Source of the DNA: CATQHL01 sp965242895
GTDB taxonomy: Bacteria; Actinomycetota; Acidimicrobiia; Acidimicrobiales; CATQHL01
Direction of reading: 5' to 3'
NCBI GenBank assembly: GCA_965242895.1
Contig: OZ251507.1
Span: 1,612,001 to 1,676,000 of the forward strand
Length of the DNA stretch: 64,000 nucleotides
Shown here piece by piece: positions 24,293 to 32,876 of this stretch (position 1 is the first letter of the stretch; every line of letters starts with the position of its first letter). The position numbers were made by a program, and so were the translations under genes. The notes beneath the pieces are model-generated. The model saw nothing but the letters and a program-made list of their open reading frames with translations. It was not told where the DNA came from and ran no database searches.

Positions 24293-26560
24293 ATGTTTTC
24301 TAGGAGAATAGCTGGATGTTGCCGCCGTGTGCGGGCGGTGGTGCTTGTTTCGGTTTTGTTGGTGTCTGCTTGTTCATCTGCTTCTGAAGAAGTTTCTGAA
24401 GGACTCGAAGAAGGGGGTGAGGGTTCTGAGCAGCGGGCGTTAGATGTTTTAGGGGAAGTCTTCACCGAGGAGAAGTTAGATACTTTGCAGGTGGTGTTCA
24501 CTGGAGAGGAGTTGGTGGACCTGGCGGGGCAGTTCAGCGGGGAGGAGTTGGTGGAGTTGTTGGGGTCGGAGTTGGAGGGTTTGTCAGGGGTGTCGGGGCC
24601 GGTTGGTGCTGAAGGTTCGGCGGGTGTGAGAGATTATTTAGATTTGTTTAGGTCGTCGGTGGAGGGTTTTCCTGATGATGATTTGCTGGTTTGGGCGTTT
24701 AGTAGCAGGGTTTCTTTGGATGGTAATCTTTTTGGTTTGGACGCGAATGATATTTCTACGCCTGTTGGGGCGTTTTGTTGGGTGGTTTTGCGTCTGCGTT
24801 GGGTTATGCCTTCACCGGATGAGGTTTATGATTCGTATATGGTTTTGCTTGATTTGGATTCGTGGCACTCCAATAGTTTGAAGTTATGGTTGATTGAGAG
24901 GGAGGCCGCTGATCGTGGGTTGGAGTTATGGTGGGAGACTGGTCCTACTGGTTATAATAATTCGCTTAGAAGGTTTTTGCTGAAAGCGACCGGTGCTGAG
25001 GTTAGAGATGTTGTTTTTTCTGAGGGCTTGCCGCGGGTGCTCAGGCCGGTAGCGGAGAGTTTTTATGATTATTTTGACGGTTTGCTTGAATTGGCGGCTT
25101 ACCGTGTGAGGCCATTGTTTGAAGAGGTTTCCGGTTATTCCGATCTTGCGGGGATGACTGGGGAGGAAATCCGGCGGGTGTGGCCGGAAATCTTTGGAAT
25201 GCAGTTAGACAGAGACGATTACGATGAGTATGTGAACTTGTTTAAGCGTTTAGAGGAGGAAGAGGTTCGGGGATTGCTCAACTCTGAGTGCAAGCAGCGC
25301 ACGGTTCGGGAATATTTAGAACAATTTTCTGAACGAGCCTGCCCTGATTGGGTTGTGGAGACTTCGGAATACTGGAACTCATTTGTATGCGGCAGAGTTT
25401 CGGAGGGTTTACCTCAGTACGTTGGGTCTAAATCGGATTGTCTTTTTGGGTGCGCCCCGGGCGCAGGGCGCGGGTCTTCTGCGTTGTTTGCGAGAGAGCG
25501 TCCGTTGAGTTCTCGACCGTTTGAGGGTTTCATGTCGATGTCGGTTGGTTTGGATTACGCGTGCGGAATCAGGTCGAGCGGCGTGGTGTGGTGTTGGAAT
25601 TGGTGGTACTTACCCGACGGGGAGAAGGGGTACGATAATTCCTATAGCGCTTTTTCTGAACACGCTTTCAAATTGGTGGACGCTGGGTGGGATTTCGCGT
25701 GCGGGCTGCGCCCTGACGTAGGAGAGTTGCATTGCTGGTGGACGAGGACGCCGCTAGGGGAACTGGAACTCCCCACTGGAGAGTTCAAAGAGGTTAGCGT
25801 GGGCGTTGAGCACGCTTGCGCGATCCGCGTTGGGGGTGAGTTAGAGTGTTGGGGGATCGACCTCGAGAACGCCAAGGTTTCCCCTCCGGCGGGGGAATTC
25901 CTGTCGGTTGACGCGGGTTGGGACGGGGATGTTCACCTACCCGAGGGAGACACGCTGAACGACGGCGGTTTCTCCTGCGGACTGCGGGCAGACGCGGTGG
26001 TTGAATGCTGGGGTGAGCGGAAGTTAGTCTACGGAGAAGGTTCCGCTAGGGGGGACGAGTTCGCGGGCGTCGCCGTCGGACGGGATGGGCGGATTTGCGT
26101 CTTGCGGACAGACGGAGTCATTCACTGCGGAGGAGACCGAGTCTACGGTTCAACCCACCCGCAGGGAGACAGGTTCGTCCAAGTAAGCGTGGGAGGTCTT
26201 AACCATGTCTGCGGGTTACGCGCAAACAAAAGCGTTGAATGCTGGGATGCTGACGGGGAATTCCTAGGCAGCATACCCGAGCATTTCACAGAGATAGAAG
26301 TAGGGTACACCTATGAAGACATCCCCCTCGCCTGCGGATTATTAGAAGACAAACGCATACTATGCTGGGACCTCAAAGAAGAAGTATTCAAATGGGCCGC
26401 CGGCGGGCTCGAAGAATACACGCACCCCCAATGCTTTCTCGACTTCCCCGAACCCAAGTGCTGGACAACTGGAGTTGACCCGCCCCGTGAAGTAGACGAC
26501 GGCTACACAAAGGAATCCCCCATCCTCCTGCCGCATTCGAACTCCGTCCTCTACCCCTAG
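24293..26560 (+). CDS. Lipoprotein L7: unknown helical domain plus RCC1-like propeller
   Basis: Full-length family member, 755 aa from the ATG at 24293 (alternative 24272), with the doubled RBS leader. Lipobox VSAC; the linker is shorter and more acidic than in L1-L3 (EEVSEGLEEGGEG). The helical segment (VFTEEKLDTLQ, FTGEELVDLAGQFSGEELVELLG) is followed by the unknown domain (DANDISTPVGAFCWV, YNNSLRRFLLKATG, NSECKQRTVREY) and seven RCC1-type repeats (YACGIRSSG, FACGLRPD, HACAIRVGG, HVCGLRANK, ACGLLEDKRILCWDL). It is the only full-length copy after giant B. The next genes are on the opposite strand, so it ends the array. Confidence 0.85.
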   Translation: MFSRRIAGCCRRVRAVVLVSVLLVSACSSASEEVSEGLEEGGEGSEQRALDVLGEVFTEEKLDTLQVVFTGEELVDLAGQFSGEELVELLGSELEGLSGVSGPVGAEGSAGVRDYLDLFRSSVEGFPDDDLLVWAFSSRVSLDGNLFGLDANDISTPVGAFCWVVLRLRWVMPSPDEVYDSYMVLLDLDSWHSNSLKLWLIEREAADRGLELWWETGPTGYNNSLRRFLLKATGAEVRDVVFSEGLPRVLRPVAESFYDYFDGLLELAAYRVRPLFEEVSGYSDLAGMTGEEIRRVWPEIFGMQLDRDDYDEYVNLFKRLEEEEVRGLLNSECKQRTVREYLEQFSERACPDWVVETSEYWNSFVCGRVSEGLPQYVGSKSDCLFGCAPGAGRGSSALFARERPLSSRPFEGFMSMSVGLDYACGIRSSGVVWCWNWWYLPDGEKGYDNSYSAFSEHAFKLVDAGWDFACGLRPDVGELHCWWTRTPLGELELPTGEFKEVSVGVEHACAIRVGGELECWGIDLENAKVSPPAGEFLSVDAGWDGDVHLPEGDTLNDGGFSCGLRADAVVECWGERKLVYGEGSARGDEFAGVAVGRDGRICVLRTDGVIHCGGDRVYGSTHPQGDRFVQVSVGGLNHVCGLRANKSVECWDADGEFLGSIPEHFTEIEVGYTYEDIPLACGLLEDKRILCWDLKEEVFKWAAGGLEEYTHPQCFLDFPEPKCWTTGVDPPREVDDGYTKESPILLPHSNSVLYP

Positions 26561-26800
26561 CCGCTGCTCCAGTCGAGCCAAGTGAGCCAGCGCCGAGCGG
26601 AGCCAGCGACGCGCGCCAGAGGGGCCGCCAGCGCCGCCGCAGACCTAGCTATGGTCTTCACCGGCCGCCGCTGCTTCAGCTACTTGATATTTACTGTCTG
26701 TCCCTTTTCCCTCTCACTACCTCCCTTGCCTGGGACAGTGCCAGTTCTGAGCTATGGGCTGGTTCCTAGATCATTCGTTTTGGTAAACTGTATTTCTTAA

Positions 26801-27487
26801 CTACATTTTATCCTGATCAATAGAATGTTCTTTCCTGAGCCTCTTTATCTCTTCCCGAATTGCTGCCCGAATCAAGGGACGCTCCTCTTCATTTTTTAGG
26901 CGGTTTTGGCGATTTTCTTGTCTAATCCACTCTTCGAACTTAGCCGTAGGATTTTCGCAAATTTTTTTAAGTTGTTTTATCCATTCTTCAAGTAAATCTG
27001 CTTCGCAGTATGTGTGAGAAAATGCTTTATGCAGGTCGCCAATCTTCACCTCTAATCGAGTTAGGTGATGGATAAGCCGTTGCTGGAGGTGATTGATACC
27101 GTCATGCGAAAGGCAGGCAATTCTCTTGGCGTCTGATAATTGACTAGTCTCGGCGGGAGCAATCTGATCAAAGTCAGCTGCGTGATAGTCACCTTGGATA
27201 GGCAGATTAGGAAGAGGCATTTTGTTGAAATATCCGTCCGCCCATTTTTGCTCAGATAGTTTATCATGTTTGTGTACAGCTGATAATAGAATTCTTTTTC
27301 TAAGACTTCCTGCTTTTCCACGCATGCTGCAAGGGTGGGCTATAACAATCGCAGCAAGTGATTCTTCTACTCCTGGAATCTCAATGTCTACAAAAATATC
27401 CCCTGTAAACCAAGGACGATCATCATCGACAGTTTCGCCTACGGTTGCGTATAAAAGATCTGGATCAATGAGAGTGTCGAGTTTCAA
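26801..27487 (-). CDS. Hypothetical protein, third gene of an AT-rich operon
   Basis: 228 aa, family not recognised. The N-terminal half contains IVIAHPCSMRGKAG, a His-Pro-Cys-Ser motif that could be functional. The C-terminal third (from about residue 140) is strongly charged and probably helical or coiled coil (NRQNRLKNEEERP, REEIKRLRKEH). Its start overlaps the end of the upstream gene by 4 nt (ATGA type), so the two are translationally coupled. Base composition of the three-gene block is visibly AT-rich against its neighbours, suggesting acquisition by transfer. A toxin-antitoxin or defence role is only a guess from context. Confidence 0.7.
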   Translation of the reverse strand: MKLDTLIDPDLLYATVGETVDDDRPWFTGDIFVDIEIPGVEESLAAIVIAHPCSMRGKAGSLRKRILLSAVHKHDKLSEQKWADGYFNKMPLPNLPIQGDYHAADFDQIAPAETSQLSDAKRIACLSHDGINHLQQRLIHHLTRLEVKIGDLHKAFSHTYCEADLLEEWIKQLKKICENPTAKFEEWIRQENRQNRLKNEEERPLIRAAIREEIKRLRKEHSIDQDKM

Positions 27488-28299
27488 TCCTCTAAGTTGT
27501 CATTCCGAAGTCGAATGGAATTTTCACCATCGCTTGCTGTGAATATTTCAATTCGCTCATCAAAATTGTTTCTCCAGTCTGGGAAACATTTGTCTAATAA
27601 TTCAGTGTTACTTATTTCTCCGTCAGCATATTTAACTAAGAGATCTATTTGATTTCTTGAAATAACATCGATTCCAGAATAATAATAACCGTCTAGTGCA
27701 GTTTCTAACCATGAAGCAATATTCCGATTCGGAAGTTTTTCTTCGAGCATCTCAATTAAGGCAAGCAGTTGAGCTAGATTTTTGTGCGGGGTTTCGGGAA
27801 GATTTTCAGAATTACCTTCGTCGCAATCCAGATCTCGCACAATATGAACTGGAACATGTATCATACTAGCAACATGATTCCACGCAAAACCCATATCGAG
27901 TAGCTTATTGAGCAATGTTTTGGGAGTTTGCTCAGGATAAGTATTGATTTTAGCATCTAAATCAGTGTCATAGCATGTAGCGAAGGAATCTTGCTCTAGC
28001 CATATTAAGGTTCTTAAAATGTTAGATTCTAGGTTGTAGCTAGAGTTTTTTACTTGACTTTCAGTTACGAAGCTATGCATATTGAGGAAGTTGCATTGTG
28101 TTTCAGCCATAAGATTTTGCGCTGGTTCAAGCCCTAATATTACCTGGATTACCTGTGTAGAATGTAGCCTTTCACGATTGAGTGAAAATTGTTCTAAATT
28201 ATGAGGAATAGTTTGTGTACCTTTTGCTGGACTATTTTCACCAGTTTCCAGAGTTTGTTCTTCATCTATTTGAGTACTGTGAGTTTTTGTTAGCGTCAT
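27484..28299 (-). CDS. Hypothetical protein with helix-turn-helix-like segment, second gene of the AT-rich operon
   Basis: 271 aa. Residues about 127-155 (LLNKLLDMGFAWNHVASMIH ... VRDLDCDEGN) read like a helix-turn-helix in which a recognition helix follows WNHVA. The C-terminus (SRNQIDLLVKYADGEISNTE, LLDKCFPDWR) resembles the C-terminal part of antitoxin-like proteins that often pair with short effectors, though I cannot name a family with certainty. It overlaps both neighbours by 4 nt, so all three genes are one operon. It may be the regulator or neutralising partner of the module. Codon use is AT-rich like its neighbours. Confidence 0.7.
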   Translation of the reverse strand: MTLTKTHSTQIDEEQTLETGENSPAKGTQTIPHNLEQFSLNRERLHSTQVIQVILGLEPAQNLMAETQCNFLNMHSFVTESQVKNSSYNLESNILRTLIWLEQDSFATCYDTDLDAKINTYPEQTPKTLLNKLLDMGFAWNHVASMIHVPVHIVRDLDCDEGNSENLPETPHKNLAQLLALIEMLEEKLPNRNIASWLETALDGYYYSGIDVISRNQIDLLVKYADGEISNTELLDKCFPDWRNNFDERIEIFTASDGENSIRLRNDNLED

Positions 28300-29015
28300 G
28301 AATGATCTTTTCTGAAATATTCTCTTAGATTTTCAGTTATAAGGTTTTGAAATAGGTCTTTTACAGGTTTCTGTAACTTACTAGTTTGATCCTTTACAGT
28401 TTTCTGGTTAAAGAGTGGAGTTCCTTTTGGCTGCCAGAAACTGTCGAAGTCAAGCACGAAGATCGGCCCTGGGTAGGGACGGGTAACTTGTAAGAGTCCA
28501 TCGGATTTTACAACTGGACCTGGCGGTGGCCCATATGTGAGTACTATGTGACGTTCATGCTCTATGTCGTAGCGTACGATTCCAGTCCATGTAGACGGGT
28601 GTTGATTGTTAGGGAACTTCGGGATCAGCCAATCAGAAAGCCAGTGTGACCAGTTGGGGGATTCCTCAGGAAGGCTGATCTCGTCGATGTATCGAAGGCC
28701 GATACGGGTTATGCCGTCGGGTGACACGGACTGTTCAAGCGCTTTTGCTGATTTTATCACCTCAGTATGAAATTTCTCAAAGCATTGATAGCCGGTGGTT
28801 TGTAGAGCTAGGCGGTCCTGATCCACCGTCACTATCCAAGTGTGATCCCTTGAGATTATGAATGGGGCGTGTTGAGAAACTGCATCTTCGGAAGGAACGG
28901 GTTCTTGGTGCAGCACCCATTCGCTTCCAAGTTCCTTGCGTATGTCTTGCAAGGCACGGCTATGAGTTTCAGGCCCCCATTCCTGCAATAGGGGATAACG
29001 AACCTCGGCGACCAC
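28296..29015 (-). CDS. TIGR04255-family-like protein, first gene of the AT-rich operon
   Basis: 239 aa from a GTG at 29015. The pattern VAEVRYPLL near the start, then RIGLRYIDEISLPE at about residues 100-115 and later beta-rich sequence ending in FDSFWQ and a helical tail, matches my recollection of the sporadically distributed TIGR04255 family, whose function is unknown. The frame continues upstream without a stop for about 15 codons, including YPNAPLSL, which fits the usual start of this family, but no ATG/GTG/TTG lies there. The true start may use a rare codon, or a base may be wrong. It leads an operon with two coupled genes. A defence-type or toxin-antitoxin role is possible but unproven. 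Confidence 0.65.
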   Translation of the reverse strand: MVAEVRYPLLQEWGPETHSRALQDIRKELGSEWVLHQEPVPSEDAVSQHAPFIISRDHTWIVTVDQDRLALQTTGYQCFEKFHTEVIKSAKALEQSVSPDGITRIGLRYIDEISLPEESPNWSHWLSDWLIPKFPNNQHPSTWTGIVRYDIEHERHIVLTYGPPPGPVVKSDGLLQVTRPYPGPIFVLDFDSFWQPKGTPLFNQKTVKDQTSKLQKPVKDLFQNLITENLREYFRKDHS

Positions 29016-29126
29016 GAGGGAGAGGGGTGCGTTGGGGTAGATCTCACTGCTACTTATGAAACTTTTATATCAAATTTGCCGCCAATTTTCAAACATTTTC
29101 GTTTCCTGACTTCTAAGGAGTTGTTT

Positions 29127-29354
29127 ATGGCAGCGGTCCTCAGCGGCAGCGATGCTCAAGGTGAAGAACTATCTGCAGGCGTCTGTTCCCCTGAACAAAG
29201 ACGCCCCCAAGCTTCCCCCCCTCCCTCGGCGGAAACTGCGCTCCGTCGACAGGCGGCCGAGGTCGAACACTCAAACCCGACGCCAAGTTCCCGCCGCAAC
29301 CCCCCCGTCGCCAATCCCGCCGTCGCCAAGCCCGCCCGAAAACCTCTAGCCTGA
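29127..29354 (+). CDS. Small Pro/Ala-rich hypothetical protein
   Basis: 75 codons beginning MAAVLSGSDAQGEEL, with AAGGAG at 29115-29120, 6 nt before the ATG, which is the main support. The second half is Ser/Pro/Arg/Ala-rich and low in complexity. It ends 31 bp before the thiolase and might be a leader peptide or a small unrelated gene. The first 110 bp upstream are AT-rich intergenic sequence shared with the divergent operon. Confidence 0.4.
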   Translation: MAAVLSGSDAQGEELSAGVCSPEQRRPQASPPPSAETALRRQAAEVEHSNPTPSSRRNPPVANPAVAKPARKPLA

Positions 29355-29385
29355 ATCGCCTACAAGCACTCGTAAGGAGGACAGC

Positions 29386-30588
29386 ATGACCGCCCACAGC
29401 AACCCTCGCAGCAGCAACGGAAACAGTAGCAACGGCCACCGGTCGGATGCTTACGTCGTCGACGCTCTTCGCACTCCGATGGGGCGTTTTGGCGGCGGCC
29501 TCAGTCAAGTCCATCCCGTCGATCTCGGGGCGCACGTTCTCAAGGGGCTGTTTGAGCGCACGGGGGCAGACCCTGCGGCGACCGACGACGTCATTTGGGG
29601 TTGCGTTGGTCAGATCGGTTCGCAGTCGTTCAACCTGGGGCGCAACTGCTGGCTGGCGGCTGGCTTGCCCGAGCACGTCCCCGCCGTGACTATCGACCGT
29701 CAGTGCGGTTCTTCGCAGCAGGCTGCCCATTTTGCGGCGCAGGCTGTCATGTCCGGGACGATGGATTTGGTGGTAGCGGGCGGCACTGAGGTCATGAGCC
29801 TTGTCAAGCTCAACAGCCAGGGCGAAGTCGGCCCGCAGCTCGAGATGGGTTACCCCTTCGAAGCCGAAGGCTGGACGGAGCACTACGGCGACCAGGTCAT
29901 CCACCAGTTTCGCGGCGGCAACCTCATAGCAGAACGCTGGGACATCACCGCAGAGGAGATGAACGCCTGGGCGCTCCGCAGCCATCAGAACGCTCACAGG
30001 GCGTGGGAGGAGGGCCGCTTCGACCCCGAGGTGCTTCCGGTGGGCGACGTGGCCCGCGATGAGGGCATCCGTCCCGACACCAGCATGGAGAAGATGTCGA
30101 CCCTCAAACCTTTCAGCGAATTCGGCCCGCTCACCGCGGCCATGTCCAGCCAGATCACCGACGGCTCTGCGGCCATGCTGTTGGCCTCTGAGCAGGCAGT
30201 CGACCGCTTCGGGTTGCGTCCGCTCGCCCGCATCCACACCATGGCGGTTACCGGCAGCGACCCCGTGCTCATCCTCACCGGCCCCATCCCAGCCACGCAG
30301 AAGGCGCTAGAGCGCTCCGGTCTAGGCGTGGACGACGTCGACCTCTTCGAATGCAACGAAGCCTTCGCGTCGGTGGTGCTGGCCTGGCGCTCAGAGGTCG
30401 GAGTGCCTGCGGAGAAAGTCAACGTCAACGGCGGCGCCATTGCCCTGGGTCACCCCCTAGGAGCGAGCGGCGCCCGCATCATGACCACGCTCGTCCACGA
30501 AATGGTGCGAAGCGAGTCCCGATACGGCCTACAGACCATGTGCGAGGGCGGCGGCCTGTCCAACGCCACCATCCTCGAGCGGGTCTGA
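29386..30588 (+). CDS. Acetyl-CoA acetyltransferase / 3-ketoacyl-CoA thiolase
   Basis: 400 aa, ATG preceded by AAGGAGG at a good distance. Thiolases cleave 3-ketoacyl-CoA with free CoA to give acetyl-CoA and a shortened acyl-CoA, or run in reverse. All catalytic signatures are visible: nucleophile C107 in DRQCGSSQQA, NEAF at about 325, H356 in GGAIALGHPLGASG, and C386 in MCEGGGLSN. Length is normal for the family. It stands apart from the catabolic run at 41.6-55.5 kb but fits the same beta-oxidation-type chemistry as its terminal thiolytic step. Substrate specificity cannot be read from sequence. Confidence 0.93.
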   Translation: MTAHSNPRSSNGNSSNGHRSDAYVVDALRTPMGRFGGGLSQVHPVDLGAHVLKGLFERTGADPAATDDVIWGCVGQIGSQSFNLGRNCWLAAGLPEHVPAVTIDRQCGSSQQAAHFAAQAVMSGTMDLVVAGGTEVMSLVKLNSQGEVGPQLEMGYPFEAEGWTEHYGDQVIHQFRGGNLIAERWDITAEEMNAWALRSHQNAHRAWEEGRFDPEVLPVGDVARDEGIRPDTSMEKMSTLKPFSEFGPLTAAMSSQITDGSAAMLLASEQAVDRFGLRPLARIHTMAVTGSDPVLILTGPIPATQKALERSGLGVDDVDLFECNEAFASVVLAWRSEVGVPAEKVNVNGGAIALGHPLGASGARIMTTLVHEMVRSESRYGLQTMCEGGGLSNATILERV

Positions 30589-30819
30589 CCTGGGGGCGTG
30601 GGCGGTGGCGACCAGGGCAGGGTGGCGGGCGGCGGCGGCCAGGGCAGGGCAGGAGCGGTGGGGACCAAGCCAGGGCAGGGAGGCCTGAGCGCCTGAGCGG
30701 CAGCGGGTAACTACACGCCTAAACACCGCATGTCGCAAGCTAACTTTATGCCTGGTGTCAGGCAATTTCCAAAGTCATTAGCCGTTTGAACGCAAGCCGG
30801 CCACACCTCTAGCTTTACC
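30589..30819. other. Intergenic region with CCAGGGCAGGG-type short repeats
   Basis: About 90 bp of G-rich, imperfectly repeated CAGGGCAGG sequence follow the thiolase stop, then 120 bp without recognisable features. It separates convergent genes. No T-tract terminator was seen. Confidence 0.5.
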
Positions 30820-31554
30820 TCACACGTCCTCGGTTTCAGAACTCCGCAGGTTCTCTATAAAATCATCTATAAATTCGTTTGCTAACAACGGAATGTCCTG
30901 GTAATTATCGCAATACCAATAAATACTCGAAAATACCCAGTCTACCGTATTAAGCACATCCTGTTCAGTGCCTACGAAAGATGTACCCTCGAAAGCTATG
31001 ACATATGAAATTGCTGTGTGCCACAATATCGGAAAACTCGTATAGCAGTCTTCTGGCGGCTCAGAATTCGCATCGCCTAAACCTAACCGGAGCCGCTCAG
31101 CTTCCGCAGCCGCAATGTCCAACTCCAACTGGAGCCGATCAGTTTCCTCATCTGCAGCATCTAGCTCCGATCGAAAACGTCGAGCCTCCTCATCTGCAGC
31201 ATCTAGCTCCGATCGAAACCTTCGAGCCTCCGCGTCCGCAACATCTAACTCCGACCGAAGTCGCCGAGCCTCCGCGTCCGCAGTGTCCAAATCCGACTGA
31301 AGTCGCCGAGCCTCCGCGTCCGCATCATCTAACTTCGACTGAAGCCGATCGGCTTCCGCGTCCGCAGCAGCCCGTCCTTTATCCGCAGTGTCTAAATCTG
31401 ACTGAAGCTTTTCAGCCTCCACAACCGCGGCATTCCGTTCCTCAATCGCAATATCCCGTTCTGCAGCCACAGTGTCCAATTCCGCCGGAAAAACACAGCC
31501 GCTCAGCGTCACTGCCACAGATGTCAGCAGGAAGTACGACTTTTTTGTGAACAT
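30820..31554 (-). CDS. Coiled-coil lipoprotein with 14-residue repeats
   Basis: 244 aa from the ATG at 31554, chosen because GGAGG stands 7 nt upstream; an ATG at 31581 would add 9 residues. Hydrophobic leader with lipobox LSGC, then about 125 residues of near-perfect heptad repeats of the type DAEARRLRSELDTA (14 aa, 42 bp), predicted to form a long coiled coil. A C-terminal domain of about 85 aa follows (CYTSFPILWHTAISYVIAFE, DVLNTVDWVFSSIYWYCDNY). Likely a membrane-anchored rod holding the small domain away from the surface. Not similar to the L1-L7 lipoproteins. Single gene, convergent with the thiolase. Function unknown. Confidence 0.8.
   Translation of the reverse strand: MFTKKSYFLLTSVAVTLSGCVFPAELDTVAAERDIAIEERNAAVVEAEKLQSDLDTADKGRAAADAEADRLQSKLDDADAEARRLQSDLDTADAEARRLRSELDVADAEARRFRSELDAADEEARRFRSELDAADEETDRLQLELDIAAAEAERLRLGLGDANSEPPEDCYTSFPILWHTAISYVIAFEGTSFVGTEQDVLNTVDWVFSSIYWYCDNYQDIPLLANEFIDDFIENLRSSETEDV
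31110..31420 (-). repeat. 42-bp tandem repeats encoding the coiled coil
   Basis: Seven or so imperfect 42-bp units inside the coiled-coil lipoprotein gene. Two adjacent units (CTCCTCATCTGCAGCATC) are nearly identical, suggesting recent unit gain. Confidence 0.75.
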
Positions 31555-31753
31555 AACTAGACCTCCAGAAGCCATTATCATCGTCCTTCAACCGTTTTGG
31601 ATGCGCCGGCTGAAAGATGATCTGTGCAACAAATGGTAAGAGCAACTAAACGTCATATTCTCTATCACGCCGAAGCGGATTCGTAGATAGAGAACATTCT
31701 GCTAGCCCATTACGACAAGCCGACGAACGCAAAGAGAACGGGAGTAATCCGAC

Positions 31754-32329
31754 ATGAGAATTCATTTAGATCACATTTCCCTGCTGGTCAAAGACCTCGA
31801 CAGGGCGATTGCCGACTGGTCGGAGATACTGGAGGTTCTCTCCCCCGGCCACAACATGCAGATCACCCGCGGTGAAGGAAAAGACGACGTGGACGGCACC
31901 CCCATGCGCTGGGCGACTTTCCAGAACCCCGACCCTACGGGCGTGTCGATCCAACTCTGGTCGCCCGCCGAACCCGGTCACTGGCCGGACAAGGTGCTGG
32001 AACGCAAGGGCGAGTACGTCCACCATCTGGCTTTCTGCTCCGACGACTTCGACGGAATGATCGAACGGGTGCGCTCCGCCGGACTGCCTCTCGTGCTCGA
32101 CGAGGCCAGCCACCCCGACTCTCAGCCCTGGCTGCGCTGGAACTTCATCCCCCCGGCAAAGGCGCACGGCCCTCTCATCGAGTTGGCCACCCGCTACCTG
32201 GCGGTCGGAGACGATTGGCTGCCGCACCCTGGAAACACCGAGAACGACGCCTTGGCTGCCGAGATCGCCGAGCGTTACATAGATTCCGGATTTGACGCAG
32301 GCTCTGGCCTGGAGGCAGGTTCTGGCTGA
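31754..32329 (+). CDS. VOC (glyoxalase/epimerase) superfamily protein
   Basis: 191 aa. The start LDHISLLVKDLDRAIADWSE is typical of vicinal-oxygen-chelate proteins such as methylmalonyl-CoA epimerase. A second beta-alpha-beta module begins near VHHLAFCSDDFDGMIERV, with metal-ligand candidates H7, the His pair in VHHLAF and the Glu in LIELATR. A GGGAGTAAT site precedes the ATG. The C-terminus becomes repetitive (DSGFDAGSGLEAGSG), and related repeats continue beyond the stop. It could act as an epimerase or lyase on CoA esters or hydroxyacids in the nearby catabolic genes; the substrate is not known. Confidence 0.8.
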   Translation: MRIHLDHISLLVKDLDRAIADWSEILEVLSPGHNMQITRGEGKDDVDGTPMRWATFQNPDPTGVSIQLWSPAEPGHWPDKVLERKGEYVHHLAFCSDDFDGMIERVRSAGLPLVLDEASHPDSQPWLRWNFIPPAKAHGPLIELATRYLAVGDDWLPHPGNTENDALAAEIAERYIDSGFDAGSGLEAGSG

Positions 32330-32470
32330 CGCAGGTTCTGGCCTGACGGGCGTTTCGGCCTGGAGGCAGGTTCTGGTTGAGGCAGGTTCTGCTTGAGGCA
32401 GGTTCTGGCTGACGGGCGTTTCGGCCTTGACGCAGGCTCTGGTTGAGGCGGGCTCGGTCTGGACGCAGAT
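32300..32470 (+). repeat. Short tandem repeats spilling out of the VOC gene's 3' end
   Basis: About eight imperfect copies of GGCAGGTTCTGG/GACGCAGG start inside the last codons of the VOC gene and run on past its stop. Confidence 0.7.
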
Positions 32471-32551
32471 TCGTGCGGAAATACCTGTCGCACTCCGACG
32501 CTCACACGCTAATATGCAAATAGACGATGAAGGAAAATGCTGGAGTCGTTA

Positions 32552-32612
32552 GGTGGAGATCACCAGTCCTAGTACGGGTTTCTGCCATCCCGTATGACTG
32601 GCGATCTCCACC
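32552..32612. repeat. Imperfect inverted repeat (hairpin)
   Basis: The arms 32552-32578 and 32589-32612 share GGTGGAGATC.CCAGTC and TACGGG in inverted order around a 10-nt loop. It could be a transcription terminator, an attenuator or the remnant of a small mobile element. No T-tract follows. The rest of 32471-32849 holds no recognisable gene. Confidence 0.6.
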
Positions 32613-32756
32613 GGTCAATACTGCTCCACTGCTCAATACTGCAAGTCGCCCAAGTTCTAATCGAGGCAGGGGTGGCTAGTCTCAGGATTCCACCCGCTCG
32701 GCGGGTCAGCGATGGAAGCGAAGCGGCGAAGGCTCGAGGCGAAAGTTCTGGGAGTG

Positions 32757-32876
32757 AGGGTTCTGTGGTGAAAACTCTGGAAGTGAAGACGTCAATCCCT
32801 CGACTGAGGGTGATCATGATCCGCCGTGTGAGGGTTCTGTGAGGGTTCTGTGCTGAAAACTCTGGAAGTGAAGACG
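32757..32876 (+). repeat. Direct duplication of the LLM gene 5' end
   Basis: A 36-bp stretch (GAGGGTTCTGTG.TGAAAAC then TCTGGAAGTGAAGACG) occurs at 32757-32792 and again at 32840-32876, where it contains the GTG start of the LLM gene. Confidence 0.75.

Noticed and set aside
29140..30237. A 365-codon minus-strand frame opposite the thiolase
   Set aside because: Antisense to an unambiguous thiolase with all catalytic motifs; typical GC-rich shadow frame.
31005..31550. A plus-strand 181-codon frame at the coiled-coil lipoprotein
   Set aside because: Antisense to the coiled-coil repeats and built of the complementary repeat; the minus-strand gene has a lipobox and a good RBS.
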